Positions 52,428 to 63,800 of a DNA stretch of 64,000 bases are shown here, in pieces. The notes under the pieces are model-generated. The model did no database searches and had not been told where the DNA came from. It saw nothing but the letters and a program-made list of their open reading frames with translations. Each line of letters opens with the position of its first letter. Position 1 is the first letter of the stretch. Source of the stretch: Wuchereria bancrofti (Eukaryota > Nematoda > Chromadorea > Rhabditida > Onchocercidae); NCBI GenBank assembly GCA_005281725.1, contig SSBO01000002.1:572902-636901 (forward strand), written 5' to 3'. The position numbers were made by a program, and so were the translations under genes.

Positions 52428-53933
52428 ATGCTTGCTGCGAATGAAGAAAGCCCGGCAGTGCCGGGAATATTAGACGTTCTCCGTTATTTGGAGAACGAAC
52501 CTGTAATGCTCCATGCATTACAGGAATTTATGAATACGACGCAGCAGGTAATTATCCCATCTTTCATTTCATTTATTTATTCTTTTTTCACAAACTAATT
52601 TTTCACAAGATGAAGATGAGATGGTCTCTATACTTTATTGAAGTACAAATGTGAGTTGTCATTAACTTTATGTTATGAATACTGGAAATAATGATAAAAT
52701 AATCATTGTACGTTTTTCAGCGTGAGAGCCTGCTGAATGCCCGCTTGACCGAGGCAGAAAGAAGATTGGCGGAATATGAAGGGCAAAACGCCCAACAAGA
52801 AGTGGAAGTAGAAGAAATGGAGGAGGAACCGGCACCTCAGGAGCTGGAATTCAATATAGAAGAAGCAGAGTGGGCACCTCTGCCGGAGAGTGATGACGAA
52901 GCCGAATGGCTAGCAGAGGCAGAGTGGGCCCCTCTGCCAGAAGATAGCGAGGAAAGTCCTGAGGTGCCGGTGGCACCGGTGGAGGCAAGTGGTGTTAAGG
53001 AACCGGAAGAAGCAGTCCGAGAGATCGTCTTGTAAGTTTTAATTTAATACATTGGAAAGAAATCGAAGTAAACATTGAATTTCGCTATTCATGTAAAATG
53101 GATCTAGCTAAATTTAAATTTATTTTAGAAGATCAAGGACGATCAAAGTCCCGGTTCCAGCCACGAATACGACGTTGGCTGCGGCGATACCGGAAGCATT
53201 CCGCCCCGCAGATCTAGGGGACCTTCCGGTACAGCTCCGAAGAGAGTTGGAAATGCCGCAGACGGAGCCGTACACGGTGATTCGGCGGGCAGAAGGAAGT
53301 ACCAACATCGGTAATTTTTTTCAATTTTAGTATTTTTTAGCAATTTAGCAATTTTAGCTTTTATCAATGAAATAAAGACAAAACATCCATACTGATAGAT
53401 AATCAGCTCTGTCTATGCAAATAATATTTTTCTATTTTCAGTGTGCGGCATCTGTAACAGGCAGTTTGAGACGCTAAAAGGGTGGCGTATCCACGCGTCG
53501 AAGATGCATAAGCAGGATGGTAAGTACTTTACGGCAATATTCATAGTTATACATATTTGGCTTGGTCTAAAAAATACCAAATTCATTAACTATGTATATT
53601 ACAGGTTTCTGCGCCCGTTGTGGGCATTATCTCCTGCTTCCACCCGATTTTACGGCTGCGCAGAAGAGTGCAGCGATGGAACTGCATGCCCTTGATTGGT
53701 GCCCAAGGGCATGCGCAGCCGTAATGAAGGAAAGACAGGTGAAACGCCGCCGTTTGAATCTTGTGGGGAGAGAAGAGGACACCCATCACCTCTTCGTTCC
53801 AGGTGAGAAATGTTTGACAAATTGATGAAAAGTTTGAAAAAAAGAAACTTTGAATGATTACAGAAAACAAACATTCAACTCATAACAAATCAATGAATTT
53901 TCTAATTAGTGAATCTCTCTTTCAGGCCAGTAA
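52428..53933 (+). CDS. C2H2 zinc-finger protein with acidic N-terminus
   Basis: Six phase-consistent exons: 52428-52547, 52721-53031, 53129-53310, 53442-53519, 53605-53802, 53926-53933, giving 298 residues. Layout: a helical N-terminus (DVLRYLENEPVMLHAL); a short coiled-coil stretch (ESLLNARLTEAERRLAEYE); a strongly acidic segment with two copies of AEWAPLPE; a basic/Pro stretch; one classic C2H2 finger at about 206-227 (CGIC, then x12, H-x4-H); then a second Cys/His cluster (CARCGHYLLLPP ... DWCPRAC) and a basic patch RQVKRRRL. Presumably nuclear nucleic-acid binding. The exons are far richer in G and C than any neighbouring gene while the introns stay AT-rich. The finger plus Cys/His tail recalls gag-like proteins of retroelements, so a domesticated element is possible; no reverse transcriptase follows. 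Confidence 0.78.
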
Positions 53934-54029
53934 CATCTTTTGGCATTCCCCATGCGGCTAACCTGTCGCTGCCTGTTCCGACAAGTTCTCCACCCTCCAT
54001 CCAGCGAAACCGGTCAAGCGGGTTAGTAG

Positions 54030-54245
54030 GCTTTAAATAAAATAGAAAATTAAAAAATAAAAAGATTCAAAAATGAAAATAAAAAAAATAAAAAAATAAG
54101 AAAATATAAATAAAAAAGAATAAAAGTAAAAAAATAAAAAAAAATAAAAATAAAAAAAACAAAAAAAAATTAAAAAAAAAATAAAAATGAATAAAAATAA
54201 AAAGAAGAAAAAATAAAAAAAACCAAAAAAAATTAATAAAAAGAA
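54030..54245. repeat. A-rich (AAAATAAA)n low-complexity tract
   Basis: About 200 bases composed of A runs broken by T, C and G, immediately after the zinc-finger gene. It could be an expanded poly(A)-like tract, which would fit a retrocopy-type history, but it may be simple sequence. Confidence 0.8.
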
Positions 54246-55700
54246 GCTTTTTTTCCAGTTTTTTCAACTAATATTGTTTATGAAAGCGGTTGAATTCTAA
54301 ATGTGCTTAATAAAAAAGTAGGGATTTGCAGATTTTTGGAAAACTAATTTAGATAGCATATATTATCATCCCTAGTTGAAATGATTAGGACTTAGAAAAT
54401 GATTTTCATACTCCATTTCGAATTCAACTGCTTATTTTTATTTTTAAATTTTGGTAGCCCCCATTTGGGCAGTTAACACTTGTTAATGTTTATCTTTAAC
54501 CAATTATTTGTTTCAATTAATTTCGTCCCTTTTTTTTTTTTTTTTACTAAGACTATTTTCTTTTTGTGGAAGTTTAATGTTTTCACAATCTTTTTTGTAT
54601 TTTATAGTTAAGTTCATAATACTCAATTTTTGATGTTTGTTTTTTTAACTACGATTTATTAACAGTTGTTAGTAATGTTGAAGTAATTGTATTCTAAATG
54701 TGAATAAGAATCTAATATATGTTATCATTGATAATTTTTTTGATGATACTGTTGTCAAAATTTGAATTTTGTAAGGGATTTTTACTCTAATTTGAATTCA
54801 ATTTCCATTTTTGTTTTCAATTTCGATATTATTTTATTTTCACTTCCTTTTTCTTTTTAAAACTTTTTCATGTTGGTTGTTTTCATGTTGATTATATGTA
54901 TTTTTTACTGAACATTCTTTTATTGATGAGGTACCAACTCGCGTTTCTAGTTAGCTTTTTAATATTTTAATTTTAAATGTAGTTTGAATATTTGGTTACA
55001 CTTTTTCATTTTCATTGCAATTCAATTGACTATGCTTATTTAATATTTATGTAATCTTATTTATACTATTAGTTTTTTTTGTGCGCTTTTTTTACATGTG
55101 CTACGAGTCGGTACCCATTTATCGTTGATATTTATTTCCTTCCACTATAATTAATGGAAATTAAGCATAACTTTAAGTAAGGAACATTTCTTTGAATTGA
55201 ATTTTCTTCAATGAAATTTTAATTTGAATTTTAGACTTACTTAACTTTTTAGTCTTCTTGAATTCTCCTATTTTCATTTGTCAAGTTCCGAAGTTTCTGA
55301 GTGAGTGATTAGGTTTTTCAATTTTTAGATTAATTTTCAAGCATTAAAAAAATGAACTTTTTGTTTTAATTTTCTAATTTTTGAATAATGACGTTTTTGG
55401 ATTTTTAGATTTTTTTTTTGAATTCCGAATTTTCTGTTTTTGAATTTCCAAATAAAAAAAATTTTTTTTTTAAATTTTTTATCAATTTTCAATTTTTCGT
55501 TTTCTTAATTTTTTTCTAGATTTTTTTTTCTCATTTTTTTTCTATATAAGAAATTTTCAACTTTCTAGATTTTTTTGTTGCACATTTTCCGATCTTGCAT
55601 TTTATTAATTGCATGTTTTCTGTTAGCACCACTTACCTCTCGTAAATTGATCTCATTTTTGGTACTTTTATTTTTAAATTAAGTTGTAACTCTAAATAGT
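54246..55700. other. Intergenic T-rich DNA
   Basis: T-rich spacer with many TTTTT runs. No gene or RNA recognised. Confidence 0.45.
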
Positions 55701-56586
55701 TTCTTTCTTGCACGTTTTCTGAATATTTAATTTCACTAACTGCATGCCTTTTGACTGTTTCTTTGTAGCATTTTTGATTGGTATTTAGTTAACTTGCATG
55801 CAGTTCAGTATTTTTTATGCTGCATGCTGTTCACTAATTATTCTCGAATTATATTTTGAATTGCTTGCATTAAATAAATTCGTTTTCCTTTTTCTTTACT
55901 TTTTCCGCATTTTTGAGTTGCCTTTACTAATTGCATCTTTTAGTTTAGTATTTATTGTTATTGCATGAATTTTACGTGTTCCATCTAACTGCATGCTTTT
56001 GCTCGTTACTTATATTAATGCATGAATTTTAGGTGATTTAACTAATTGCGTGAATATTGCTTCTTGATGTTATTGCATGAATTTCATACGAGTTTTTTTT
56101 TTGTTTTGTTTCATTGATGCCGCATGTATTTTACGTGATTTGATTAAGTGCATTTTACGTATTTCAACTGATTGCATGCCTTTGTTCGTTACTTACTGTT
56201 CATGAGATCACTTTAGTTTTTTTAACTAACTGCATGCTTTTGTTAGGTACTTCTTTTTACTAATTGCATTTTGTTAGGTTTTTGTTTGTTACTTATTGTT
56301 GATGCATGCTTTCTAAATTTTTTTTGATTAACTGCACGCTTTGTTTTTTAGTTCTTATTATAGCATGGAAGTGACGCGGTTCAACTAACTGCATGCTTTT
56401 GTTTGTTACTTATTTTTAAAGCATGCAGTTAGTTAAGTTGCATTGCATGCAAAATAACTAACAAGCAGAAACATGCTAGTTGAATCACGCAAAATACATA
56501 CAGCAACAATAAGTAGCAAGCAGAAGCATGCAGTTAATCGAACCACGTATACTGCATGCGATAATGACAACAAACGAAAGAGTGCG
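55700..56586. repeat. Degenerate GCATGC-containing repeat array
   Basis: Irregular repeats of about 40-70 bases built from AACTAACTGCATGCTTTTG, TTGTTACTTATTGTT and GCATGAATTTTACGTG. The strand sense flips near 56420: to the right the same words occur reversed (CAAAAGCATGCAGTTAG-like, GCAGAAGCATGCAGTTA). It directly abuts the Wolbachia-derived DNA and resumes at 57716. Confidence 0.75.
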
Positions 56587-56660
56587 GTTATTTCAACATT
56601 GGTAATGAATCAGTACCAGAAATTGCGTTTGCTGGCAGATCAAATATAGGAAAATCTTGC
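56587..56660 (+). pseudogene. engB: Wolbachia engB (YihA/YsxC) GTPase fragment
   Basis: The plus-strand frame reads SVPEIAFAGRSNIGKS, the first beta strand and P-loop (G1, GxxxxGKS) of the ribosome-biogenesis GTPase EngB, whose signature is EIAFAGRSNVGKS. Only about 20 codons remain before the frame runs into recJ DNA of the opposite strand; a short shared word TCTTGCTCACGTAAG-like marks the join. Confidence 0.7.
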
Positions 56661-57112
56661 TCACGTAAGCTTTTATTAAGAGCAACATTTAGCAGAAATG
56701 ATACTCCAACTGCTGCAAGGCTATTGTAAGGGGAACTCTCATCAAGACGATTTGGGTTCACAACTGCTATAGCACTTGGCAATTTCTCTGTGCCAAGGTG
56801 ATGGTCAATAACTATAACATCAAGACCAAAACCCTTTGCATCTTCTATTGGCTGATATGCAAGCATACCACAATCAACGGAAATACATAAGTCAATTCCT
56901 TTCTTTTTGAGCTGTAATAAAGCATTTGCGTTTAATCCATATCCCTCATCAACACGATCTGGAATGTAGATTATGGAGTGTATACCAATTGCTCTTAGGT
57001 ACCTACTAATCAGTGCTGATGACGTTGCACCGTCAACATCATAGTCACCGAATATTGCTATATTTTCATTATTGTTTATTGCCTGTATTATGCGAAAAAC
57101 AGCTTTATCCAT
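56655..57112 (-). pseudogene. recJ: Wolbachia recJ fragment
   Basis: Single-strand-specific 5'-3' exonuclease of recombination repair (DHH family). The fragment carries the N-terminal catalytic part: motif I NIAIFGDYDVDGATSSALI, SVDCGM, motif III DVIVIDHHLG, then VVNPNRLDE and SLAAVGVSFLLNVALNKSLRE. These cover roughly a quarter to a third of the normal protein. Its 5' end lies at about 57112 and the 3' part is replaced by the engB fragment. The apparent stop at 56588 comes from that join. Confidence 0.85.
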
Positions 57113-57300
57113 ATCAAGAAGATGAAAGGGATCGCTAAAGTCTCTCCTGTGAATAATACTCCTGCTGTTAAATCTAAGAATGCAAATCTTTCACTTCCCT
57201 CTCCTATGTAGCCAGAGAAACTATCAACTAGATAAGTGCTACCATCCATAAAAAGTTTGGATAAAGTCATGCCAAAAAGTTCCCAACTTCTGTCACTAAG
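57113..57300 (-). pseudogene. Wolbachia membrane-protein fragment, perhaps VirB6-like
   Basis: The minus strand is open with [19 protein letters not shown], then a hydrophobic stretch ending VLFTGETLAIPFIFL. It fits neither recJ nor fabF. The aromatic/hydrophobic pattern recalls large VirB6 (type IV secretion) proteins of Rickettsiales, but no decisive motif is visible. Its junctions with recJ (about 57112) and fabF (about 57305) are abrupt. Confidence 0.35.
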
Positions 57301-57304
57301 GGCA

Positions 57305-57669
57305 AAAGCTATAAAACTTGGTGAAGCAGACGTGATGATTGCAGGTGGATCAGAAAGTGCATTGTGTAGAGTTGGAATTGCAGGTTTTGCATCTATGAAG
57401 GCATTATCAACTAAATTTAACGATAAACCTAAAGAAGCTTCAAGACCGTGGAATGAAGGACGCGATGGATTTGTCATGGGCGAAGGAGCAGGTATATTAG
57501 TACTAGAAGAATACGAACATGCAAAAAAAAGAGGTGCAAAAATATATGCAGAACTCACTGGATATGGGCTAGCAGGAGATGCATATCACATTACAGCACC
57601 ACATTTAGAAGGAAGAGGTGCATTAAAAGCAATGCACCTTGCCTTAAAAAGTGCACAAATAAATCCAGA
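57305..57669 (+). pseudogene. fabF: Wolbachia fabF fragment (3-oxoacyl-ACP synthase II)
   Basis: Condensing enzyme of fatty-acid elongation. The fragment covers the central region: [71 protein letters not shown] and [12 protein letters not shown]. It lacks the upstream part with the catalytic Cys and the downstream GTS histidine segment. The frame is still open, suggesting fairly recent transfer. At 57670 it runs into an inverted copy of its own bases 57511-57556. Confidence 0.88.
57511..57556 (+). repeat. Left arm of a fold-back inverted repeat in fabF
   Basis: The 46-base word beginning ATACGAACATGC and ending GCAGAACTC recurs in reverse complement at 57670-57715, with one mismatch. Confidence 0.92.
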
Positions 57670-57715
57670 GAGTTCTGCATATATTTTTGCACCTCTTTTT
57701 TTTGCATGTTCATAT
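57670..57715 (-). repeat. Right arm of the fold-back inverted repeat
   Basis: An inverted copy of 57511-57556 that replaces the continuation of fabF and forms the boundary with host repeat DNA. It looks like a template-switch or snap-back repair product. Confidence 0.92.
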
Positions 57716-58980
57716 GTATAAAATTTACGTTTCTAACTAACTGCACATTTTATTCATTACTTGCCATCATTGCATGCATTTTACGAGGTTCAGCCAACTG
57801 CCTTTTTATTTTTGGAGAATTTAAATTTTGCCATTAGAAATTAAATTTATAAAAATTTTTAATTTCTTTTTCTTCCAGATTTTCGAATCCATTTTATTCT
57901 CAATAAACTATTGAAGAAATGATCCAACTAATTAGTACTTGGTTTTTATTTGAAAACCTTCTAAATTTCTTTTTCAATATCGCACAAAATTAAGACTTCT
58001 TCAAAGAATCAATTTCACCGAATGACGTCGAAAGGCAAGAAACATTCCAGTACGACTGATATTATAAAATTAAAAAAGAAAAATTTGATCACAAATGGAC
58101 TCATTATTATCATCAAAATTTCCGCCAAACATAACTGAATTTCTTTTGAATAGTAAAAAGTTAGGTTTTGCCAAATTTTATTCTTCAAAATTTGTCTTAA
58201 AAAATTAAAGGAAATTTCATACTTAAGTTCATTTCAGAGCTATTAAGTTTATTTTTGATTTTGAAGACATTTAGTTTTATTCTAAAAAATTTCGAAAATT
58301 CTAATCTTTTCAATTGTATTTTTTGGTACAGCATATCAATATCAATGAAGGTTTTATCATACTTTACAAAAAATCAAAATGAATGTGAGGATCGAGCATT
58401 TTTTGTTTTTACAAAAATTAATAATATTTTAAGTTTCTATTGATAAATGCGTTTTTACTTCTGGTCTTTAAGTATTAGTAATTAAGTATTTTTTCCGTGA
58501 TTTTTTTTAATTTATTTGTTTTTATTCTTTAATTCCTGAATTTGACTTATTGCTAAATTTTTATTAAAAACTTAAATTTTTATATGAAATTATCTTCTAT
58601 ATCTTATATTATTTAATATTATTAACATTTGGTTTTCAATAATTAAATAATAACAATTGCTTTTCAATACATAATATAATTTAATTTTTTCCCCGCTCTT
58701 TCAAATGTTTCAAATAGTCAATAATATAAGAAATAATAATATTAATTGTTCCTTTTTAGATTGTTTTTTTGTGTATGTTTTTAGACTCAAATAAATAATC
58801 ATTCAATGAATCATAGATCATTAATCGATGTTATACAGTACACTTTTCATCACTATTGATCATTTCTGTTTATTTTGTATCAAAACAGCGACAATCACAG
58901 TTTTGCATAATTAAATAACATTTCAACTATCATTCAGATTATACTGACAACATCATACATCACTTAGTAACATAATTTAG
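57716..58980. other. Host spacer right of the Wolbachia insertion
   Basis: The first ~90 bases continue the GCATGC-type repeat (AACTAACTGCACATTTTATT, ATTGCATGCATTTTACG). The rest is AT-rich with no gene recognised. The frame at 58255-58443 is AT-driven. Confidence 0.5.
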
Positions 58981-59267
58981 TTTGTGTCATTTTGAATAGG
59001 CGAATTCTTTCTTTCACTCAATTCATAAGTATATTGTTTTATTGAAATTTAAAATTTAAAACTTATTACATGAAATAGATAATGAATTGTGAATGATAAA
59101 AATGTTTAAGATAATGACAAATATCTGTTTATGATAACTTTAATGGTAATTTATGCTTAAACTTGAGCAAATTGAAATTTCATTTGAATACTGCATGCAT
59201 TTAGCAATCATTTGTCCCAGCTTTTTTTTTCTCGTAGAGGATTGATTATAGGGTGCTAAAATTACGA

Positions 59268-60821
59268 ATGATCAAAATTATTACAACGAAAACATTGGTT
59301 TCCTTTCATGTATTAATTGAAATTCAGCAAATAACAGCAAGTAAGTGCTCGTTTTCCTTTTCAATAAAATTTATTTTATCCCTTATTAATCTTATTGTGA
59401 AATAATGATAATAATGCTAAATAATAATAAATGATAATAATAATTAATAATAATAACAACAATAATTATTATTATAATAACAAATAGTAATAATAATCTA
59501 TTATTATGTGTGTACTATTAAGTGTACACTATTAATCTTTCATATTTCTCATAATTGTTAGTAGGAAAAAAGACAAAAACAATTTTACAGTGCTCTGTCC
59601 ACCATTTGAAACCCGAATTAACGGCGAAATATCTTATTTACCTTCTTCATTAGAACCAATAATAGAAGAAGGTACAATGGCATTGTTAAAATGTAATAGA
59701 AATTATATAGCAAATGGTTCGGTGACCGCTTTTTGCGAGTCAAATTCTCAATGGAACAGAAAAATTGGTAAAGATTAAATTAAATTGAAATTATTCAAAT
59801 TATAGTTTAATTCATTATACTTCAATTATTCCTTTCTTCTATTGATTGAAATTAAATTGCAAAAATTTTATCAGGAACAATCAATGCAAAAGAAGAACAT
59901 TTTTGTAAATATGAAAATTGTAATTGAATCAGTCAAGTAATTTTAGGTAAATGTGTTTCGCTGGAATCTGGTAAACCGTGCCCACAAATCGAATTTTTTC
60001 GTGGTGTCATTCATTACATAACGGTTAGTATTGAAATCAATAATTAAATGTTTTCACCGACGCAAAACTTATTTCAACAGCTATGGAATCAGAAGAAAGA
60101 TTTGAAATAAAAGGACTTTAACGTATAAAGAAGACGAATAATTCAGTGTTTATAGCCTTATACGACCAACGAAGTACCACAAACGATGCATGTTTCGGGT
60201 ACGAGAGCTGTCTTTATATGTGATCCGGATTTTGCACTAAGAGGTGAATCTCAGTCATTATGTTTCGATGGTAAATGGTCTACAGAGCCGCCAAGATGTG
60301 TAATAATTTTGGCAGTATATTTTCCTGTAAATTCAAAGTATTGTGAGGCGATCAAAGTGAATAATAGCAGAGTAAGTTCAAATAAACTTTCAAAATTCAT
60401 TTACTATTAATAATAACGTTACTATTATTGTTATCATTTATTATTATTATTATTGCTATTATTATTGTTAATTATTACTATGTTAGTTGTGGAAAGAATA
60501 TTTACTAGTTAACTAAGTTTAATAAAGATTTGGTCATTTTTTTTAGAAAGTCATAAAAGAAAGAAGCAAATTTTTGAAAATTTATCAAATAATTCTTTAA
60601 ATTGAAGGAAAATGTCTCATTTATTTCAAATGAAGTTGTGATATTGCTTTGCTTTAAAGGTAGTATACAGTGGTGCTGCAACTGATGATTCCAAATATAA
60701 TCTTAACACAATAGCAGTAGTGAAATGTGATCCAAAACACGTTTATTCCGGATCACCACAACACGTTTGTATGGGATATGATAAATGGTCCGGTCATTTG
60801 GGACTTTGCATTGAAAACTGA
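59268..60821 (+). CDS. Secreted three-CCP (sushi) domain protein, intact copy C
   Basis: Five phase-consistent exons: 59268-59340, 59591-59767, 59947-60023, 60156-60371, 60660-60821, giving 234 residues. Signal peptide MIKIITTKTLVSFHVLIEIQ. Three complement-control-protein modules follow: CCP1 from CPPFETRINGEI to QWNRKIGKC; CCP2 from CPQIEFFRGV through FICDPDFALRGESQS to KWSTEPPRC; CCP3 from CEAIKVNNSR through VVKCDPKHVYSG to KWSGHLGLC. Each has the Cys-...-Cys-...-Cys-x-W-...-Cys pattern. There is no membrane anchor, so it is probably secreted; CCP modules usually bind proteins or carbohydrates. The ATG used by copy A is GTG here, so translation should start five codons later at 59268. A probable spliced-leader acceptor ends at 59237. 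Confidence 0.85.
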
Positions 60822-63800
60822 ACTATGATTCATTCTTTCTATTAACTATTTGCTTATCACTGAAATGTTAATTTTCTATCATTTTAAAAATAGTTTTTTC
60901 TTTTCTTGAAAGTAACTTTCATGAGAAAGTAATTAATTTGATGTTATTTTACGTCATTTCCTTTTCTTTTTTTTCTTCTGATTTAGCTATTCTGCGATAA
61001 GAATTGGGTAAATTTTAAAAGAAATTATCAAATGCAGGAGTTGTTTGATACCTGTGTCCAATTTTTCAATTTGAACATTTTCTATAGTAATTATTGTAAT
61101 TACTATAGAAATGTGATATTTATGGTACTAAGAAAGTGAAATCTGAAATCTCTTCAAACAATGGGTGGCAATAACTAACAATCGAGTATTAAAAATTAAC
61201 AAAATAATTAAATATAAAAGACTTGATTGTATAATAAGAATATATCTTTAACAGTTTGTATAATAATAAATTCATTAAAAATTTATTTATGACTATACAT
61301 TTGATTCAATTCATTAATTTATTTGCTTCGCAATATTTCATTGTATTGAATACAGCATAAAGTAAGAAGTTTTCGGATGTACGTCAGAAATTGCAAATTT
61401 TTTTTGTCATAAATAGTTTAAATAAAAATTTGTTCCACAATTCATCATTGGCAAATATTTCACGTATTAATTGCATTTCTTGCATTTCAAATTTTTTTTT
61501 TTTGTTCGTCATTTTTCAAATGTTTTTGAACATTTTTCTTACTTTTTCTTTTCCCGGCTTTCATTTGGTATCACTGAAATAATTTCTAAGGTTGCCATGA
61601 ATGAATGCTTTCAATTAGCCTTAAAAATCTCATAATTCATTTACATTAGCAAGTCTGTCGACATTCTGCAAAGTGAATTGATAGAAAATTTATTTTAATT
61701 TGTCATGAAGCAATTTCGAGATTGGTACCTCAACAAATATCACTAAAATTTTCCTACTGACATAACACCATGAAATTAAGCAAAAAAAAAAATCGAGCAG
61801 TGAGACATTTAAGATTTAAATTATCACAGTGACCACTTCGTGTCTTTTTTCTTCCGATCCCTGGCGTTCAGCAATCTGTCCACTGTTGGTATCAATGTCG
61901 TCCTTCTTAATAAGGTCGTTCATCAGTTAGAATGAAACGCAAGAACTATTGAAGACTTAACAAAAGTGCGTGATTATGGTAGCTTTATTAATAAAATCTT
62001 AATTATTAAATAGAGAAATGTTTAGATGTTCTTAGGCCTTTTATTTATTTATTTATTTTTTTTTTTGAAAGTCTTTCACGGAGAACGGTGATAATCTTTG
62101 GCTGTATTCCTTTATCTCTTTTGTCGATTGATTGCGGCTTGTCTAATAGTACTGTATTTCATCGATTGATTGCAACTTATTTTACAGATTAATGATCTAA
62201 TAATACTGGTCGTAACGGTTATCTTAGCAAAATATAAATAAGAACGATGATAAACAACATAGATAGCATAAATAAACAATGCATTATATTTTATGATAAA
62301 TTTGTTTCATTTCGTTTTTTAATCTAAGATATCCTTTTCAAGTTTTTCAATGAATTTATTGTGTTACAAATTTTTGGCTTTTCTTTAAATAGTGTGGAAG
62401 AAAAAGAAAGGAAAAGGGAGAAGAAGAAGAAGAGAGGAAAAAATGAAAGGAAGAATTTATCAACGATTGTTTTATTAACTTTTGAATATGTTATTTAATA
62501 TATGTTATTAGCTCTTGAAGTATTTGTAAAAATTGTGCGAAGATATTTCAAAGAAGAAAAAACGGAAAAATTCCAAAAATACGGTAAAAATCACATAATC
62601 ATTATCAGATGAATACCAAACTTTAACAACCGGTTGAAAGGCAATGTTTTTCTATGCTTAATCGATCAGGAAATAGTATGTATGAATGTGTTAACCGGTT
62701 AAATAAAGGAACGTTTAATTATCCCAAAATGTCTAATTAGTTATGGATTTGGATTTTTCGTTCAGAAAATTCTTGTTTTATTTCAATTCTAGAGTATTTT
62801 AATGTGTTTAATCTTTTCAAGTTATAGTGTTGGTTTCTGGTTGTTAAAATAAAATTTAACAGAAAGCATGCTTTTTATCTCGTTTCATTTGGACTTCTTA
62901 GAAGTTGCTCAATAATATAGATATTTTTTTCTGTTATTATTGCATTAATCATTGTAATTCTTATTTTATGCATTCAATTATTTCTGGGAACTAAATCTTG
63001 TGCTAAATAGAGTATAACAAATGCTTGTTGTATTTATGGAAATTTAAAAAAAAAATTGATTGGTATGTTTTTTGTGTGATAATAAAAGTTGTGATAATTT
63101 GCATTCTTTTCCCAATAGTTACTACATTTTTTAAGAAAAAAATTATTCCACTAAATTTACTTGTATAATTCAAATTTTTGTATAAAAAAGCTATCTCAAA
63201 TATATTTGAAAAATTTTTTTAAAGAAACTATAGCATGGCAATTTATTTTATAATTTCTATTTCATATTCATAATCAAAATTCTATTAAAATATCACTTTA
63301 TACAATTTGAATGTTTTCGTGCGGTGTATTTGCATTGCTCTTTGTTCGTTCAATTGATGTTATAGCAGAAGAATTGGTTGAACATTTTTAATTTTTTCTT
63401 TCAAAATCCTTAAATGATTTGCAAAAAATTGCTCTTGTCATTTAAAATCAGCATTTAAATATATCTGGTATTACGATAAGTAATAAAATATTAGAGGAAT
63501 TATAAATGAATTTTTCTAATTTCAGTTAGAATTAAAATTTAGACTTCGATTTTTCAACTTAATCTTAAATTATTATTGCTTATTTTATTAAATTTGAAAA
63601 ACTCATATTTCTTTAAATTTATCAATGCATATAACATAAATGTAATGAGTAATTTACAATAAAATTTTAGAAATTTCATTGATTCATTTTTTCAGTTTTA
63701 ATTGAAGAAACTTTTGTAGAGTAACATAAATGAAACAAATTTGCTGATGCGAAATATACTTGCATTTCGACGTATGAGATATGGCTATTACAAATTTCCA

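Larger units (their letters stand above)
56587..57715. mobile_element. Mosaic Wolbachia DNA insertion in the host genome
   Basis: About 1.1 kb of bacterial sequence made of at least three, probably four, gene fragments in mixed orientation (engB +, recJ -, a membrane-protein fragment -, fabF +), none complete. Host-type GCATGC repeats flank it on both sides. Such nuclear Wolbachia fragments are well known in filarial worms. All pieces lack promoters and complete frames, so they are presumed non-functional. Confidence 0.88.

Noticed and set aside
53586..53870. Minus-strand frames over the zinc-finger gene
   Set aside because: GC-rich antisense shadows of the exon at 53605-53802; there are no splice partners.
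54067..54267. Minus-strand Phe/Leu-rich frame
   Set aside because: A translation of the A-rich low-complexity tract, not a membrane protein gene.
57088..57558. Minus-strand 156-codon frame across the Wolbachia segment
   Set aside because: Its left part is the membrane-protein fragment; the rest is antisense of fabF. The frame is an accident of the fold-back and mosaic joins.
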